From: Clostridiales bacterium
GTDB taxonomy: Bacteria; Bacillota; Clostridia; Christensenellales; Aristaeellaceae
Direction of reading: 5' to 3'
Length of the DNA stretch: 64,000 bases
Assembly: GCA_015056055.1 (NCBI GenBank)
Contig: SVHC01000011.1
Location: 1 to 64,000 of the forward strand
Both the position numbers and the translations under genes were made by a program. The notes under the pieces were generated by a model, which searched no databases, was not told the origin of the DNA, and saw nothing but the letters and a program-made list of their open reading frames with translations. Each line of letters begins with the position of its first letter. Position 1 is the stretch's first letter. This document shows positions 32,863 through 40,212 of this stretch, in pieces.

Positions 32863-34352
32863 GACAAAAAGTTGCAGTCTTTGCAACCATAGTTAATGTA
32901 CTTCTCTCAATTGTGCTGATTTTTGTGTGCATAAGTCGCGCGGAAGCACAGTATGCGGAGCTTTGCCGCCTATCCACAGAAATGATGGATAGCGCGGCTT
33001 TTTCAGAAGTATCATTATTTAAGATGGTTGCAGGACCTGTGGTATTTATTGTATTGCTGAGCGCAGCTATCGAGTACATGGTGATTTCATCGCTGATACA
33101 GCGTGTGAATAAGGAATCAAAGGATATTCTTACGGTACTCGAAGCATTCGGCCAGGGGCAGTATGATGAGCGAGTTACTCCCGCACAGGATAGTTTCTTT
33201 GCGGAACGCACTCGCTTTAACACGCTGCTTGCACAGCTTCAGGACAGGCTGAAGAAGCTGCACAGTCGCAATCAGGCTTTGGATCTGGTTATGACCCGTA
33301 TGCAAAACGGGCTTATTGCCGTAGATGCTAATCTGAACGTTATTCTGGGCACCCCCGTTGCTAAGGATCTTTTGGGTTTGCGTGGCAATGTGGAAGGGAT
33401 GCCAATTGCTAACACCTCTAAAGATATACAGCTGGATAAGCTTTTTTCGGAGGCTATGCAGCATGAAGATGGTATCTATACCAGTGAGGTTGTAGCAAGC
33501 ACTGCAAGTGGCGGTGGAAATCGTCCTTTGAGAATGTATGTTTCCGTCATGCGGGAAGATGGAAGGGTTGTCGGTGCGCTTGCGCTGGTTGAGGATATTA
33601 CCAATCTGCGCATGCTTGAGCAGCTGCGTACAGACTTTGCGGCAAACGTATCACATGAGCTGAAAACGCCGCTTACCTCCATTAAGGGATTTGTTGAAAC
33701 CCTGATGGACGGTGCAATTCACAATCCCCCGATGGCAGAAAAGTTTCTGCGCATTATCATGATGGAGGCAGATCGTCTTACACGCCTGATTAATGATATT
33801 CTCTCGATATCCAAGCTTGAATCCGGCGAAGAGACGGGCTCCAACGAGCGCATTCAGATTGATCAGGTTATTCGGAATGTAGTTGACATGCTGGAAATGC
33901 ATGCCGGCGAAAAGCAGATCACTCTGCACTATAACCAGTGCGAACCTACATACATCTTTGGCCATCCGGACAGGGTGGAGCAGATGATCATCAATCTGGT
34001 GGAAAATGCTATCAAGTATAACCAGCCGGGCGGAAGCGTGTCCGTACGTCTTTTCCCGAATGGCAACGATGTGAACATCTCGATTTCGGATACCGGTATC
34101 GGTATTGCTGAAGAGCATCTGCCGCGCCTGTTTGAACGCTTCTATCGCGTTGACAAGGGACGTTCCCGCTCCATGGGCGGCACCGGCCTGGGCCTTGCGA
34201 TTGTAAAGCACATTGTGCGTTCGATGAATGGTTCCATCGAGGTTCATTCCAAGCTGGGTGAAGGAACAGAATTCCTTCTCACCATTCCGCTTTACAAGGG
34301 TAACCCTGCATTGGAAGATTCTTCTCAGGAGGAAAACGATGAATTACCGTAA
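32859..34352 (+). CDS. PhoR-like sensor histidine kinase
   Basis: The 497-residue kinase has two membrane segments (about residues 7-26 and 56-78) around a short, roughly 30-residue external loop, a HAMP-like stretch (about 78-135), a PAS domain (about 140-250), the phosphorylation motif FAANVSHELKTPLTS (His266), and ATPase boxes NLVENAIKYN, DTGIGI and GGTGLGLA. The tiny sensor loop suggests that it reads a partner or the membrane, as for PhoR of Firmicutes. It starts at a GTG in the regulator's stop. Confidence 0.93.
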   Translation: MRQKVAVFATIVNVLLSIVLIFVCISRAEAQYAELCRLSTEMMDSAAFSEVSLFKMVAGPVVFIVLLSAAIEYMVISSLIQRVNKESKDILTVLEAFGQGQYDERVTPAQDSFFAERTRFNTLLAQLQDRLKKLHSRNQALDLVMTRMQNGLIAVDANLNVILGTPVAKDLLGLRGNVEGMPIANTSKDIQLDKLFSEAMQHEDGIYTSEVVASTASGGGNRPLRMYVSVMREDGRVVGALALVEDITNLRMLEQLRTDFAANVSHELKTPLTSIKGFVETLMDGAIHNPPMAEKFLRIIMMEADRLTRLINDILSISKLESGEETGSNERIQIDQVIRNVVDMLEMHAGEKQITLHYNQCEPTYIFGHPDRVEQMIINLVENAIKYNQPGGSVSVRLFPNGNDVNISISDTGIGIAEEHLPRLFERFYRVDKGRSRSMGGTGLGLAIVKHIVRSMNGSIEVHSKLGEGTEFLLTIPLYKGNPALEDSSQEENDELP

Positions 34353-35475
34353 ATTTCCCGGTACGGATGTTACCGTAAGTGCGCTGGGCATGGGATGCAT
34401 GCGCCTTCCGGTTCAAAACGTTGAAGGCAATCCGATTGATTTTGCAGAAGCCAAGAAAATGGTTGACTATGCCATCGAAAGCGGAATCACGTATTTTGAT
34501 ACGGCCTACGGTTATCATGGCGAGCAGAGCGAAGTATTTGTGGGCGAAGCTCTGAAGGGCGGCCTTCGCGAGAAAATCACGCTTACCACAAAGCTGCCCT
34601 GCTGGAAGGTAGAAAAGCGGGAAGATATGGACATGCTTCTGGATACGCAGCTTAAGCGTCTTCAGACGGACCATGTTGACTTCTATCTGCTTCATGCGTT
34701 GAGTGGTCAGTCTTTCGATAAGATGGTCAGTCTGGGTGTTTTTGAGTTCCTCGAGGATGCACAGAAGAAGGGCAAAATTCGATACCCTGGATTCTCGTTC
34801 CATGATGACGCTGATACTTTCCGCCGCATTGTGGACAGCTATGATTGGAAGCTTGCTCAGGTTCAGATGAACATTCTGGATGAATTCAAGCAGGCAACAA
34901 TGGATGGCGTACGTTATGCTGCATCTAAGGGAATCGGTGTAGTTGTTATGGAACCGCTTCGCGGTGGCGCACTGGCAAAGACTGTTCCTGCAGAGGTTCA
35001 GAAGATTTACGCAGCTGCTTCTGCCAAACGCAGTGCTATTGAGTGGGCTTTCCGCTTCCTGATTGATAAGCCTGAATTTGTAACGATTCTTTCCGGCATG
35101 TCTGATATGGCACAGCTGGAAGATAATATCAAGACCTTCAGCAGCTGTGAGGCGAATTGTCTTAGCAAGGAAGAGAGCGCTATGCTCACGAGGGTTCGTG
35201 AGGCATATGAGAGCCGTGTACGTGTAGGATGTACCGGATGCGAATACTGTCAGCCGTGCCCGGCGGGAATTCCGATTCCGAAAATTTTCCGCCCGTATGA
35301 CAGAGCTTCCATGTTTGATGATTTCGCACCCTATTTTGCGGGCTATGATGCAGAAAAGGGTAAGAACATCTGCCTGGATTGCGGCGCTTGTGAATCCGCA
35401 TGTCCGCAGCACATTGCTGTACGCGATTGTCTTGCGCGCATTCAGGAAGAATACGAGCAATTCAAGAAGGCATAA
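34339..35475 (+). CDS. Aldo/keto reductase with C-terminal 4Fe-4S ferredoxin domain
   Basis: The 378-residue oxidoreductase has an AKR barrel with the tetrad Asp-Tyr (FDTAYGYHGEQSE), Lys (TTKLPCW) and His (YLLHALS). After residue 290 comes a ferredoxin-like tail with CTGCEYCQPCPAGI and CLDCGACESACPQHI, eight Cys for two iron-sulfur clusters. Substrate unknown. AGGAGG lies 6 bases before the ATG, inside the kinase gene (14-base overlap), so it is co-expressed with the two-component system and might respond to it. Confidence 0.93.
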   Translation: MNYRKFPGTDVTVSALGMGCMRLPVQNVEGNPIDFAEAKKMVDYAIESGITYFDTAYGYHGEQSEVFVGEALKGGLREKITLTTKLPCWKVEKREDMDMLLDTQLKRLQTDHVDFYLLHALSGQSFDKMVSLGVFEFLEDAQKKGKIRYPGFSFHDDADTFRRIVDSYDWKLAQVQMNILDEFKQATMDGVRYAASKGIGVVVMEPLRGGALAKTVPAEVQKIYAAASAKRSAIEWAFRFLIDKPEFVTILSGMSDMAQLEDNIKTFSSCEANCLSKEESAMLTRVREAYESRVRVGCTGCEYCQPCPAGIPIPKIFRPYDRASMFDDFAPYFAGYDAEKGKNICLDCGACESACPQHIAVRDCLARIQEEYEQFKKA

Positions 35476-35499
35476 GCTGTTCGAAATGGTATCAATTAT

Positions 35500-35533
35500 A
35501 AAAGCGGCAGGGATAAGTCCTTGCCGCTTTTAG
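35500..35533. terminator. Terminator between the reductase and lon
   Basis: AAAAGCGGCA (35500-35509) and TGCCGCTTTT (35522-35531) make a 10-base stem carrying its own A and T runs, so it could work in both directions. Confidence 0.8.
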
Positions 35534-35585
35534 GTTAAAAGTGTTTTCAACTGCTTTTTCCATGGAATTGCGCTGGTGAACACTC

Positions 35586-35614
35586 TTGATTTCTTTATAT
35601 CCCACATGTATAAT
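35586..35614 (+). promoter_or_regulatory. Sigma-A type promoter of lon-engB
   Basis: TTGATT at 35586-35591, a 17-base spacer and TATAAT at 35609-35614, 24 bases before the lon ATG. No CIRCE or CtsR-type operator is seen. Confidence 0.7.
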
Positions 35615-35638
35615 ACCCTATAGAATTGCGAAAGGGAC

Positions 35639-37960
35639 ATGACAACCAAAGATATGGACGCACTTGAAAGATTACCGATAATTCCGTTGCGCGCGCTCGT
35701 TATTTTTCCTGCACAGACCTCTGTGTTTGATGTTGCGCGTGCCAATTCGATATTGGCGCTGGAGCATGCTATGAGCGCGGATAAGCGCGTTTTTCTGGTA
35801 GCGCAGCGCGATTCTACGATAGAAAAACCGCATATTGAAGACCTTTTTACCGTGGGTACAGTGGCGAAAATCAAGCAGATTGTACGCCATCCCGACGGCG
35901 TACTGCGTGTACTGGTAGGCGGCGAAAGGCGCGCTATTCTGGCTGATATGCTGGAACAGGGTGAATTTTCTGTGGGCAAAATTGCTCCGATGATTACGCA
36001 GCCGTTGGAGGATATTAATCTTAATCATGCGCATGCGCGTGTCCTCAGAAAGCTTGTCAAGGATGCAAGCCGTTCGCTGGATTCGCTGTCTAATGAAACT
36101 GCAGGCATGATTTCCGGGGAACGTGATGCAATTGCAATGGCTGATATGGCTGCTGCACATATACTGAATGCATTTGAAGATCGACAGGAAATCCTGGAAT
36201 GCTGCAACGAGCTTGAGCGGCTGAATTTGTTGGAACAGAAGCTTTCAAACGAAATTCAGATTTCGCAGCTTGAAAAAGAAATTCAGGGTCGTGTGCATGA
36301 AACCATTGACAAGAACAATAAGGATTACTTCCTCAGGGAACAGATTCGCGTAATTCATGAAGAATTGGGCGATGATGAGGACAGTGAATTGGAGCGCTAT
36401 CGCAAGAGGCTGGATTCTCTTCCGATCAATGATGCGGCCCGCAAGATTATCGAACGCGAAATGCGCAAAATTTCCCATATGGCGCCGGGTTCTCCCGAGA
36501 CTTCTGTGGCCATGAACTATATTGAATATGTGCTTGATTTGCCGTGGGGAAAATATACAACAGAGCGTTTTTCTCTCGAACAGGCACGAAAGGTTCTCGA
36601 TGAGGAGCACTATGGGCTTGAGGATGTAAAAAAACGCATTCTTGAATACCTTGCCGTACTTTCGATTAAGGGTGACCTCAAAGGGCCGGTATTGTGCTTT
36701 GTAGGCCCTCCCGGCGTAGGTAAGACCTCTATTGCACGTTCTGTTGCGCAGGCTCTGGGACGCAAATTTGCGCGTGTATCCTTGGGCGGCGTACATGATG
36801 AAGCGGAAATTCGCGGTCATAGGCGCACCTATATTGGTTCTATGCCTGGATGTATCATTTCCTCTATTCGTCAGGCGGACGCAATGGATCCGGTTATTCT
36901 GTTTGATGAAATTGACAAAATGGCGCACGATATGCGCGGTGATCCTGCATCCGCCATGCTGGAAGTATTGGATTCGGAGCAGAATTGCTCGTTCGTGGAT
37001 CACTATATCGAAGCACCGTTCGATCTTTCCAAAGTGCTGTTTATTGCTACGGCCAATGCGCTGGATGAAATTCCTTCTGCACTGCGTGACCGTATGGAAA
37101 TTATCGAAGTTCCCAGCTATACCTACGAAGAAAAGCTGCAGATTGCCAAGCGCCATCTTGCACCCAAGCAGATGAGTGAAAATGGCCTGAACGGTAATCA
37201 GATTCGTTTCCAGGATGCTGGTCTCGCTGAAATCATTGACGGATATACGCGTGAAGCCGGCGTTCGCGAACTGGAAAGATTGCTGGGCAGTGTATGCCGA
37301 AAGGTAGCTGTGTCTATTGCGGACGGAAACACGCAGCGCAGCACAATTACGAAAAAGAATGTTGTCACGTATCTTGGTGCGCGCCGCTACACTCGTCAGG
37401 ATGTTGAAAAGACGCCTGAAACCGGTGTTGTAAACGCTCTTGCGTGGACGAGTGTCGGGGGCGAGACGATGCCCATCGAAGTTGCCGTAATGCCCGGCGG
37501 CGGTCATATTGATCTGACAGGCAGACTGGGCGACGTAATGAAGGAATCCGCCAGAACGGCTTACAGCTACATTCGTTCCCGCGCTGATGACTTCAAAATC
37601 GCTGGGGATTTCCACAAAAACAATGATTTGCACATTCATATGCCCGAAGGTGCTGTTCCGAAGGACGGTCCCTCTGCAGGCGTCGCGCTTACCTGCGCCA
37701 TGCTCTCTGCAATTACCGGTGCTCCTGCAAGGCAGGATGTTGCTATGACGGGTGAGGTGACCCTTCGCGGCAAGGTGCTTCCCATTGGTGGAGTAAAGGA
37801 AAAACTTATGGCTGCCTATCGTATGGGAATCGAGAATATTCTTCTGCCCGAAGAGAACAGCAAAGATCTGGAACAGATTCCGACGGATATCCGAGATCGC
37901 CTGAATGTAAAAACCATTCGAAATGTCGATCAGGCTATCGACTATGTATTAATGAGATAG
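35639..37960 (+). CDS. lon: ATP-dependent protease Lon (LonA)
   Basis: The 773-residue quality-control protease has an N-terminal LON substrate-binding domain (LPIIPLRALVIFP), a AAA+ module (Walker A GPPGVGKT at 356-363, Walker B VILFDEIDKM) and a serine-lysine protease domain (Ser679 in PKDGPSAGVAL, Lys720 in GGVKEKLMAA). The length is typical. AAAGGG is only 2-3 bases from the first ATG; the ATG at 35654 is an alternative start. It is followed 12 bases later by engB, the order seen in Bacillus. Confidence 0.96.
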   Translation: MTTKDMDALERLPIIPLRALVIFPAQTSVFDVARANSILALEHAMSADKRVFLVAQRDSTIEKPHIEDLFTVGTVAKIKQIVRHPDGVLRVLVGGERRAILADMLEQGEFSVGKIAPMITQPLEDINLNHAHARVLRKLVKDASRSLDSLSNETAGMISGERDAIAMADMAAAHILNAFEDRQEILECCNELERLNLLEQKLSNEIQISQLEKEIQGRVHETIDKNNKDYFLREQIRVIHEELGDDEDSELERYRKRLDSLPINDAARKIIEREMRKISHMAPGSPETSVAMNYIEYVLDLPWGKYTTERFSLEQARKVLDEEHYGLEDVKKRILEYLAVLSIKGDLKGPVLCFVGPPGVGKTSIARSVAQALGRKFARVSLGGVHDEAEIRGHRRTYIGSMPGCIISSIRQADAMDPVILFDEIDKMAHDMRGDPASAMLEVLDSEQNCSFVDHYIEAPFDLSKVLFIATANALDEIPSALRDRMEIIEVPSYTYEEKLQIAKRHLAPKQMSENGLNGNQIRFQDAGLAEIIDGYTREAGVRELERLLGSVCRKVAVSIADGNTQRSTITKKNVVTYLGARRYTRQDVEKTPETGVVNALAWTSVGGETMPIEVAVMPGGGHIDLTGRLGDVMKESARTAYSYIRSRADDFKIAGDFHKNNDLHIHMPEGAVPKDGPSAGVALTCAMLSAITGAPARQDVAMTGEVTLRGKVLPIGGVKEKLMAAYRMGIENILLPEENSKDLEQIPTDIRDRLNVKTIRNVDQAIDYVLMR

Positions 37961-37972
37961 TGGGGGAAGCTC

Positions 37973-38575
37973 ATGCTGAAAAAAGCCCGGTTTGTGACAT
38001 CCATGGACGTATATCGTCCTACCGAGAATCTGGAAGTGCCGCAGATTGCGCTTGCGGGCAAATCGAATGTCGGTAAGTCTTCATTGATCAATAGCCTGAC
38101 GAACAATTCTAAGCTGGCCAAGACTTCCTCTGAACCCGGAAAAACGCGTCTGATCAACTTCTATTCCATAGAGGACAATCAGTATCTGCTTGTTGACCTG
38201 CCCGGCTATGGATACGCAAGAGCTTCGCAGCAGGAACGTCGCCGTTGGTCCGGTATGATCGAAGGCTATTTTGAGACCTGCAAGCAGCTCAAATATGTGC
38301 TTCAGCTGGTTGATATCCGCCATGCTCCGACCGAGCAGGACTGCATGATGATTAACTACCTGCGCCACTATGGAATTCCTTTCAGTGTGGTCGCTACGAA
38401 GTGTGATAAGGTTTCCCGTGCAGAACGTTCGCGTTCTATTCCGGTAATTTGCCGTACACTGGCGGTTCAGCCGTGGGAAGTGTATCCGCATTCCTCTGAG
38501 GATGGAACGGGTGGGGAAAAGCTGGAAACACTTATTATGGAAAAGGTAGGCTTTGTGCCTAACGATAAGAAGTGA
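37973..38575 (+). CDS. engB: Ribosome biogenesis GTP-binding protein EngB (YsxC)
   Basis: The 200-residue GTPase is needed for assembly of the 50S subunit. G motifs: GKSNVGKSS (G1), PGKTRLINFY (G2), DLPGYGYA (G3), TKCDK (G4). GTGGGGGAAG precedes the ATG. A strong terminator closes the operon. Confidence 0.96.
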   Translation: MLKKARFVTSMDVYRPTENLEVPQIALAGKSNVGKSSLINSLTNNSKLAKTSSEPGKTRLINFYSIEDNQYLLVDLPGYGYARASQQERRRWSGMIEGYFETCKQLKYVLQLVDIRHAPTEQDCMMINYLRHYGIPFSVVATKCDKVSRAERSRSIPVICRTLAVQPWEVYPHSSEDGTGGEKLETLIMEKVGFVPNDKK

Positions 38576-38576
38576 T

Positions 38577-38619
38577 GAATTAAAAAGAAACTGGCCGCGA
38601 CCAGTTTCTTTTTTAATTC
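38577..38619 (+). terminator. Terminator after engB
   Basis: A long stem GAATTAAAAAGAAACTGG/CCAGTTTCTTTTTTAATTC (one unpaired T) with the loop CCGCGA includes its own T run at 38607-38614. Confidence 0.88.
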
Positions 38620-38642
38620 AATTTCAGTTTTACACAATCGCA

Positions 38643-38671
38643 ATGCATCCTGTACTCGTATAGGGTATAAT
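38643..38671 (+). promoter_or_regulatory. Promoter of the ECF S subunit - coaX operon
   Basis: A perfect TATAAT at 38666-38671 with the weak -35 ATGCAT 17 bases upstream. Transcription would start near 38678, giving a leader of about 90 bases. Confidence 0.5.
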
Positions 38672-38680
38672 ATATTTGTG

Positions 38681-38759
38681 GTCGGTATCACTTGAACCGA
38701 ACCGGCAAGTATCAGAAAAAAATACGTAGGGTATCGCAAAGCGAACCTGAACGGAGGGA
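38681..38759 (+). ncRNA. Possible structured 5' leader of the ECF S subunit gene
   Basis: Between the promoter and the ribosome site the RNA can form an outer CCG/CGG pairing (near 38700 and 38752) enclosing two hairpins: GTAT/ATAC around an A-rich loop (about 38708-38724) and AGG...TCGC/GCGA...CCT (about 38727-38747). This is a three-way-junction shape that ends right at the Shine-Dalgarno CGGAGGG. It does not match a riboswitch family I know. It is a hand-drawn fold, not a computed one. Confidence 0.3.
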
Positions 38760-38767
38760 ACACACGT

Positions 38768-39358
38768 ATGAAGATGTCTAATTCTACCTATCGCATGACC
38801 CTAACCGCACTGTTTATCGCGCTGATTGTTCTTCTGGGACTCACGCCTGTCGGCCTGATTCATTTGGGCTTTATCAATGTAACGGTTCTGTGTGTTCCGG
38901 TTATTATCGGAACAATTCTGCTGGGTCTGAAAAGCGGCCTTCTGCTGGGATTCTGTTTTGGCTTGGTAAGTCTATTGAGTGCGCTGGGCGTCTCCATGGT
39001 TCCGCCTTCTACGCTGGCTGCCAATCTTATCGGCGCAAATATGTTTTATGCCATTGTGATGTGCTTTCTGCCGCGTCTTGCAGTTCCGACCGTTACATAC
39101 GGGGCATATCGTCTTATTGCAAAGAAGACAGAAAAGTGCTCAAAAGCACTTCCGTTTTCAGCGGCTGCAGGTTCTCTTACAAATACCATTTTGTATCTTG
39201 GACTGATGCTTCTGTTTTACAAGCTGTGTGGCCTTGATACAACGACTATCATTGGTTTGATCACCGGAACAGGATTGATTGCGGGAAGCTGCGAAGCAGT
39301 TGTTGCTGCGGTATTGGCTACGCCCATTATGGTCGCACTCTGGAAGATAAAAAAATAG
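38768..39358 (+). CDS. ECF transporter S component, probably for pantothenate
   Basis: The 196-residue membrane protein has five or six hydrophobic segments and the ECF S-subunit style N-terminus YRMTLTALFIALIVLLG that contacts the EcfT subunit. S subunits bind one vitamin and share a common energising module encoded elsewhere. It is 13 bases upstream of coaX, pantothenate kinase, so pantothenate (PanT type) is the likely ligand. That assignment rests on context. CGGAGGG precedes the ATG. Confidence 0.8.
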   Translation: MKMSNSTYRMTLTALFIALIVLLGLTPVGLIHLGFINVTVLCVPVIIGTILLGLKSGLLLGFCFGLVSLLSALGVSMVPPSTLAANLIGANMFYAIVMCFLPRLAVPTVTYGAYRLIAKKTEKCSKALPFSAAAGSLTNTILYLGLMLLFYKLCGLDTTTIIGLITGTGLIAGSCEAVVAAVLATPIMVALWKIKK

Positions 39359-39371
39359 AGGGGCAAACAAT

Positions 39372-40148
39372 ATGATTCTTACGCTTGACATCGGCAATAC
39401 CAATATTAAGACTGCTCTGTTCGACGGAGAGGAAATGAAGTGCTATTGGCGCATTTCTACCAACCGTTCGATGTCGTCGGATGAATATGGTATTTTGCTT
39501 GCAAACCTGTTCCATCATAATAATATCGATATGAAGCTTGTGACAGGCATTATGATGTCGTCCGTTGTGCCGAGCGTGAACTTTACGATTGAGCACATGT
39601 GTCGCAACTACTTCAATATTGAGCCGCTTATGGTTGCTCCGGGAATCAAAACCGGGATCAATATCAAGTATGATAATCCGCGCGAGCTTGGTAGCGACCG
39701 AATTGCCAATGCTGTGGCAGCGTATGAACTGTACGGCGGTCCCTGCATCTTTATTGACTTCGGTACTGCAACCAGCTTTGGATGCGTATCTGCGAAAGGT
39801 GAATTCCTTGGCGGCGCGATTTGCCCCGGTTTGAAGCTTTCTGCTGAGGCACTGGTTGAAAATGCAGCTAAGCTTCCGAAGTTTGAATTGATCCGTCCCG
39901 AGAATGCTATTGGCCGATCTACAGTTACGAACCTTCAGTCGGGTATCGTATTCGGCCATGTCGGTTTGGTAACCTACCTTGTTGGACGTATGCGTGAGGA
40001 ACTTGGCGCGCCGGATGCAAAGGTCATTGCGACAGGCGGACTGGCACTGCTTGTATCCAATGAGAGTGATGTTATCGACATACTGGATGGCCTTCTGACT
40101 CTGAAGGGCCTGCGTCTGATTTACGAACGCAATCAGCGTGAAGACTAA
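39372..40148 (+). CDS. coaX: Type III pantothenate kinase
   Basis: The 258-residue ASKHA-fold kinase carries out the first step of coenzyme A synthesis. Motifs: the N-terminal phosphate loop LDIGNTNIK, GIKTGINIKYDNPRELGSDR and FIDFGTATSF, plus GGAICPGL. GAGGGGC precedes the ATG. Type III kinases are not inhibited by CoA, so supply may be set by the importer gene in front of it. Confidence 0.95.
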   Translation: MILTLDIGNTNIKTALFDGEEMKCYWRISTNRSMSSDEYGILLANLFHHNNIDMKLVTGIMMSSVVPSVNFTIEHMCRNYFNIEPLMVAPGIKTGINIKYDNPRELGSDRIANAVAAYELYGGPCIFIDFGTATSFGCVSAKGEFLGGAICPGLKLSAEALVENAAKLPKFELIRPENAIGRSTVTNLQSGIVFGHVGLVTYLVGRMREELGAPDAKVIATGGLALLVSNESDVIDILDGLLTLKGLRLIYERNQRED

Positions 40149-40163
40149 ACTGATATATAGAGA

Positions 40164-40202
40164 AACTGCTGCATGGTTAAAGCCACGCAGCAGTTTTTTT
40201 AG
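40164..40202 (+). terminator. Terminator after coaX
   Basis: ACTGCTGCATGG pairs with CCACGCAGCAGT (one mismatch) around a short loop and is followed by TTTTTT. It lies between convergent coaX and the helicase gene. Confidence 0.85.
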
Positions 40203-40212
40203 TGTTGTTTTG

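Noticed and set aside
35609-38673. Shared TATAGGGTATNATA motif at the lon (inverted) and ECF promoters
   Set aside because: The match overlaps the -10 hexamers, which are alike anyway, and lies in opposite orientations; two sites are too few to call a regulatory element.
38700-38767. TPP or c-di-GMP riboswitch, from motifs GAACCTGA, CGTAGGG and CGCAAAGC
   Set aside because: The pieces occur in the wrong order and spacing, and the leader is too short for either aptamer. It is kept only as an unclassified structured leader.
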